Source: Zetaproteobacteria bacterium
GTDB lineage: Bacteria > Pseudomonadota > Zetaproteobacteria > Mariprofundales > Mariprofundaceae
DNA length: 6,588 nucleotides
Assembly (NCBI GenBank): GCA_021545595.1
Contig: JAJRVG010000178.1
Location: forward strand, 1 to 6,588
Reading direction: 5' to 3'
In this document: positions 5,145-6,588 of the stretch, one piece after another
How the letters are laid out: the number at the start of each line of letters is the position of its first letter
How positions within the stretch are numbered: the stretch's first letter is position 1
Program-made: the position numbers and the translations under genes
The notes under the pieces: generated by a model
Told to the model about the DNA's origin: nothing
The model's input: the letters and a program-made list of their open reading frames with translations, nothing else
The model's database searches: none

Positions 5145-6428
5145 TCATGGAGTAACGCTCTCCTCAATCAACACCTGCCACTCTCCATCACTCTCGCTTC
5201 GTGCAAGGTAGATGCGCTTACGGGTGGTATCCTGGTAGTTACTGGAGCGATAGTGCTGATTAAACTCTGCAACCACCATTTCACCTTCCGGCCAACTGTT
5301 CGGATCGTGAATCAGGCTGAGGTCCGATATCGAAACATCGATGAATGATTTGTTGCTGTTAACACGCCGTTTGTACCGCTTCCACCCTGCCAGATTACGT
5401 TTCCCTGATCGAAAAGCGTTATGATAATGGCTCAGGTAAGCCTCTGTATCCAACGAACTCCAGTCCTGCTTCCACTGGTTCAGAACAGACTTGACCGAAT
5501 TCAACAGGGCGCTCTGTCTCTCCTTCTGATCGAAGACAAAATTCTCGCCAACAATAACCCAGCTCTGCTTCAAATACACATGCTCTGCCATTGCCAGAAG
5601 GCGATTATTCGGCAACGCAAAGCAGCCACGGGTATCCTGCGGTGGCCGTCTTCCAACACCAATCGGATAACCATGCATCCAGATACCATGACCGTTCTTA
5701 TGGTGCAGCCGATCCAGTTCATTCGGATAGTCGATCGGGAATGCGACCGGCCCATAACGAGCCTCCAGCTCGTGGTTATCCAACCGCCTTACAAAACGAT
5801 AGACACCATTGGGCGTTCGGGCATCCCCGCGCTTCTGTTTATCCCCGCCTTTTGCACCGGTCACGATATACTCATCCGCAACACGTTCAAATTCACCACC
5901 ACTGTTACGCTCATAAACAAACATTCGTGAACGTGCCTTATCTACCAGAAAAACACTCTTAATATCCGCACCCAGCTGCAACAGATGAAGTGGGCTGCCG
6001 TAGACGCCATCAAGCTGATCAATAAAGGCATTCAGGCGAACATTGGCCTCCCCAAGGCCGGATGAAAGATCTGCGTTTTCAAGACTCTCCTTCTCGTGCT
6101 GTAACCCACGCGCATAGGTTCCGGCCCTCGCAACGGCCAGGACTGCAGACTGCCTGTGCGCCTCAGCCTCCAGCAGTGCAATCAGAGGATCGTTGTTTGA
6201 CTCCTCATGCTTCAGATAGTCCAGTGCCCGCTCGGGGGATCCTTCCTTGAGCGCCAGAGTTGCTTTTAGAACCTGCTGCTCCGATGCAGGAAGTGCTTTA
6301 ACAGCATCCGACTCTCCAGAGTCCAGTGCCATCATGGCTCGCTGATCCGCTGGCAATGGCCCCTCTTCAGCAATGGCCAGAGCCGAGCCGGTCAGAAACA
6401 GTAGGGCTCCGATAAAACAGTTGATCAT
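5145..6428 (-). CDS. Periplasmic L,D-transpeptidase (YkuD) with Cds6-type C-terminal domain
   Basis: This 427-residue exported enzyme is predicted to act on peptidoglycan stem peptides. A signal peptide (1-20, cleavage after AIA) is followed by a helical, TPR-like region (about 45-115). A YkuD catalytic domain (about 155-295) has H252 in GIWMHGYPIGVG and the cysteine nucleophile C269 in QDTRGCFALPN; the usual S-H-G-C is T-R-G-C here. The C-terminal part (about 310-427) looks like the NTF2-like domain seen in the Csd6/Cds6 group, where H. pylori Csd6 acts as an L,D-carboxypeptidase shaping the cell. It may therefore trim peptides rather than cross-link them; the sequence does not decide. The start is chosen at 6428: its ATG overlaps the upstream gene's TGA (ATGA), a GAGG lies about 10 bases upstream, and it begins the signal peptide directly. 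An ATG ten codons earlier (6458) lies inside the upstream gene and has no good ribosome site. Confidence 0.9.
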   Translation of the reverse strand: MINCFIGALLFLTGSALAIAEEGPLPADQRAMMALDSGESDAVKALPASEQQVLKATLALKEGSPERALDYLKHEESNNDPLIALLEAEAHRQSAVLAVARAGTYARGLQHEKESLENADLSSGLGEANVRLNAFIDQLDGVYGSPLHLLQLGADIKSVFLVDKARSRMFVYERNSGGEFERVADEYIVTGAKGGDKQKRGDARTPNGVYRFVRRLDNHELEARYGPVAFPIDYPNELDRLHHKNGHGIWMHGYPIGVGRRPPQDTRGCFALPNNRLLAMAEHVYLKQSWVIVGENFVFDQKERQSALLNSVKSVLNQWKQDWSSLDTEAYLSHYHNAFRSGKRNLAGWKRYKRRVNSNKSFIDVSISDLSLIHDPNSWPEGEMVVAEFNQHYRSSNYQDTTRKRIYLARSESDGEWQVLIEESVTP

Positions 6429-6588
6429 AACACAGAAACCTCGCTGACAATTTTCCATTCGTTATTATACAATTTCATCTCCAATCGCTTAAAATCGTCA
6501 CCATTGTAGCTGTTTGAACGGAATTTTTGAAAAAAATCTATGCTCGCTCTCTTTCCTGACAGATCAACAGTTATTTTCAGATCAGTTA
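6425..6588 (-). CDS. C-terminal end of an upstream gene with Cds6-type domain (partial)
   Basis: The minus strand is open from the window edge to a TGA at 6425-6427, giving the last 53 residues of a protein whose start lies outside. The tail (IDFFQKFRSNSYN, KRLEMKLYNNEWKIVSEVSVL) aligns by eye with the end of the following L,D-transpeptidase (AEFNQHYRSSNYQ ... DGEWQVLIEESV). Both share F-x-Q-x-[FY]-R-S-x-x-Y, a later E-W, and E-x-SV or ESV near the end. The protein therefore carries the same NTF2-like Cds6-type C-terminal domain. It may be a second L,D-transpeptidase, or a TPR protein with this domain. The stop overlaps the next start as ATGA, so the two genes are probably translationally coupled. 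Confidence 0.75.
   Translation of the reverse strand, partial: TDLKITVDLSGKRASIDFFQKFRSNSYNGDDFKRLEMKLYNNEWKIVSEVSVL

Noticed and set aside
5421..5962. Two plus-strand open frames (169 and 123 codons)
   Set aside because: Both are antisense to the YkuD catalytic region, which carries the motif residues; neither plus-strand product resembles a known family.

Overview
The window looks like a chromosomal segment from a proteobacterium. The main evidence is a xerC gene placed directly after a gene encoding a DUF484 domain, an arrangement seen in gamma-, beta- and related proteobacteria. A periplasmic L,D-transpeptidase, a GGDEF protein and good Shine-Dalgarno sites for several genes fit a Gram-negative host. 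The genus cannot be read from the sequence. No rRNA, tRNA or CRISPR array was seen.

Left part, plus strand (1-1670). A short promoter region carries a near-perfect Fur-box-like palindrome and an Fnr/Crp-like palindrome. It precedes a small three-helix membrane protein of the PycTM (DUF5706) family, the effector type of Pycsar anti-phage systems; no pyrimidine cyclase gene is in the window. Next comes a stand-alone PAS-domain protein with a four-cysteine cluster. It resembles the sensor half of sigma-54 activators but lacks the ATPase. The following 270 bp, convergent with the next gene, hold a weak terminator, a distant inverted repeat and possible gene debris.

Middle, minus strand (1671-3065). 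An exported DUF3616 protein is followed by a 350-bp stretch without an intact gene. One reading frame there resembles the C-terminal part of an IS1595/ISXO2-type transposase with an in-frame stop. An overlapping frame also looks like a protein C-terminus. This reads as a scar.

Right part, minus strand (3066-6588). This is a probable operon in the order: partial gene with an NTF2-like Cds6-type C-terminal domain, then L,D-transpeptidase with the same kind of C-terminal domain (ATGA overlap), then DUF484-GGDEF fusion (24-bp gap, strong ribosome site), then a perfect hairpin, then xerC. The first two act on peptidoglycan or its regulation in the periplasm. The third probably makes cyclic di-GMP. 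XerC resolves chromosome dimers at dif. A cell-envelope and cell-division theme is plausible but inferred.

The most interesting points are the apparently orphan, possibly iron-regulated PycTM protein; the cysteine-rich stand-alone PAS protein; the DUF484-GGDEF fusion in the xerC position; the tandem genes with Cds6-type domains, one cut by the window edge; and the transposase scar.
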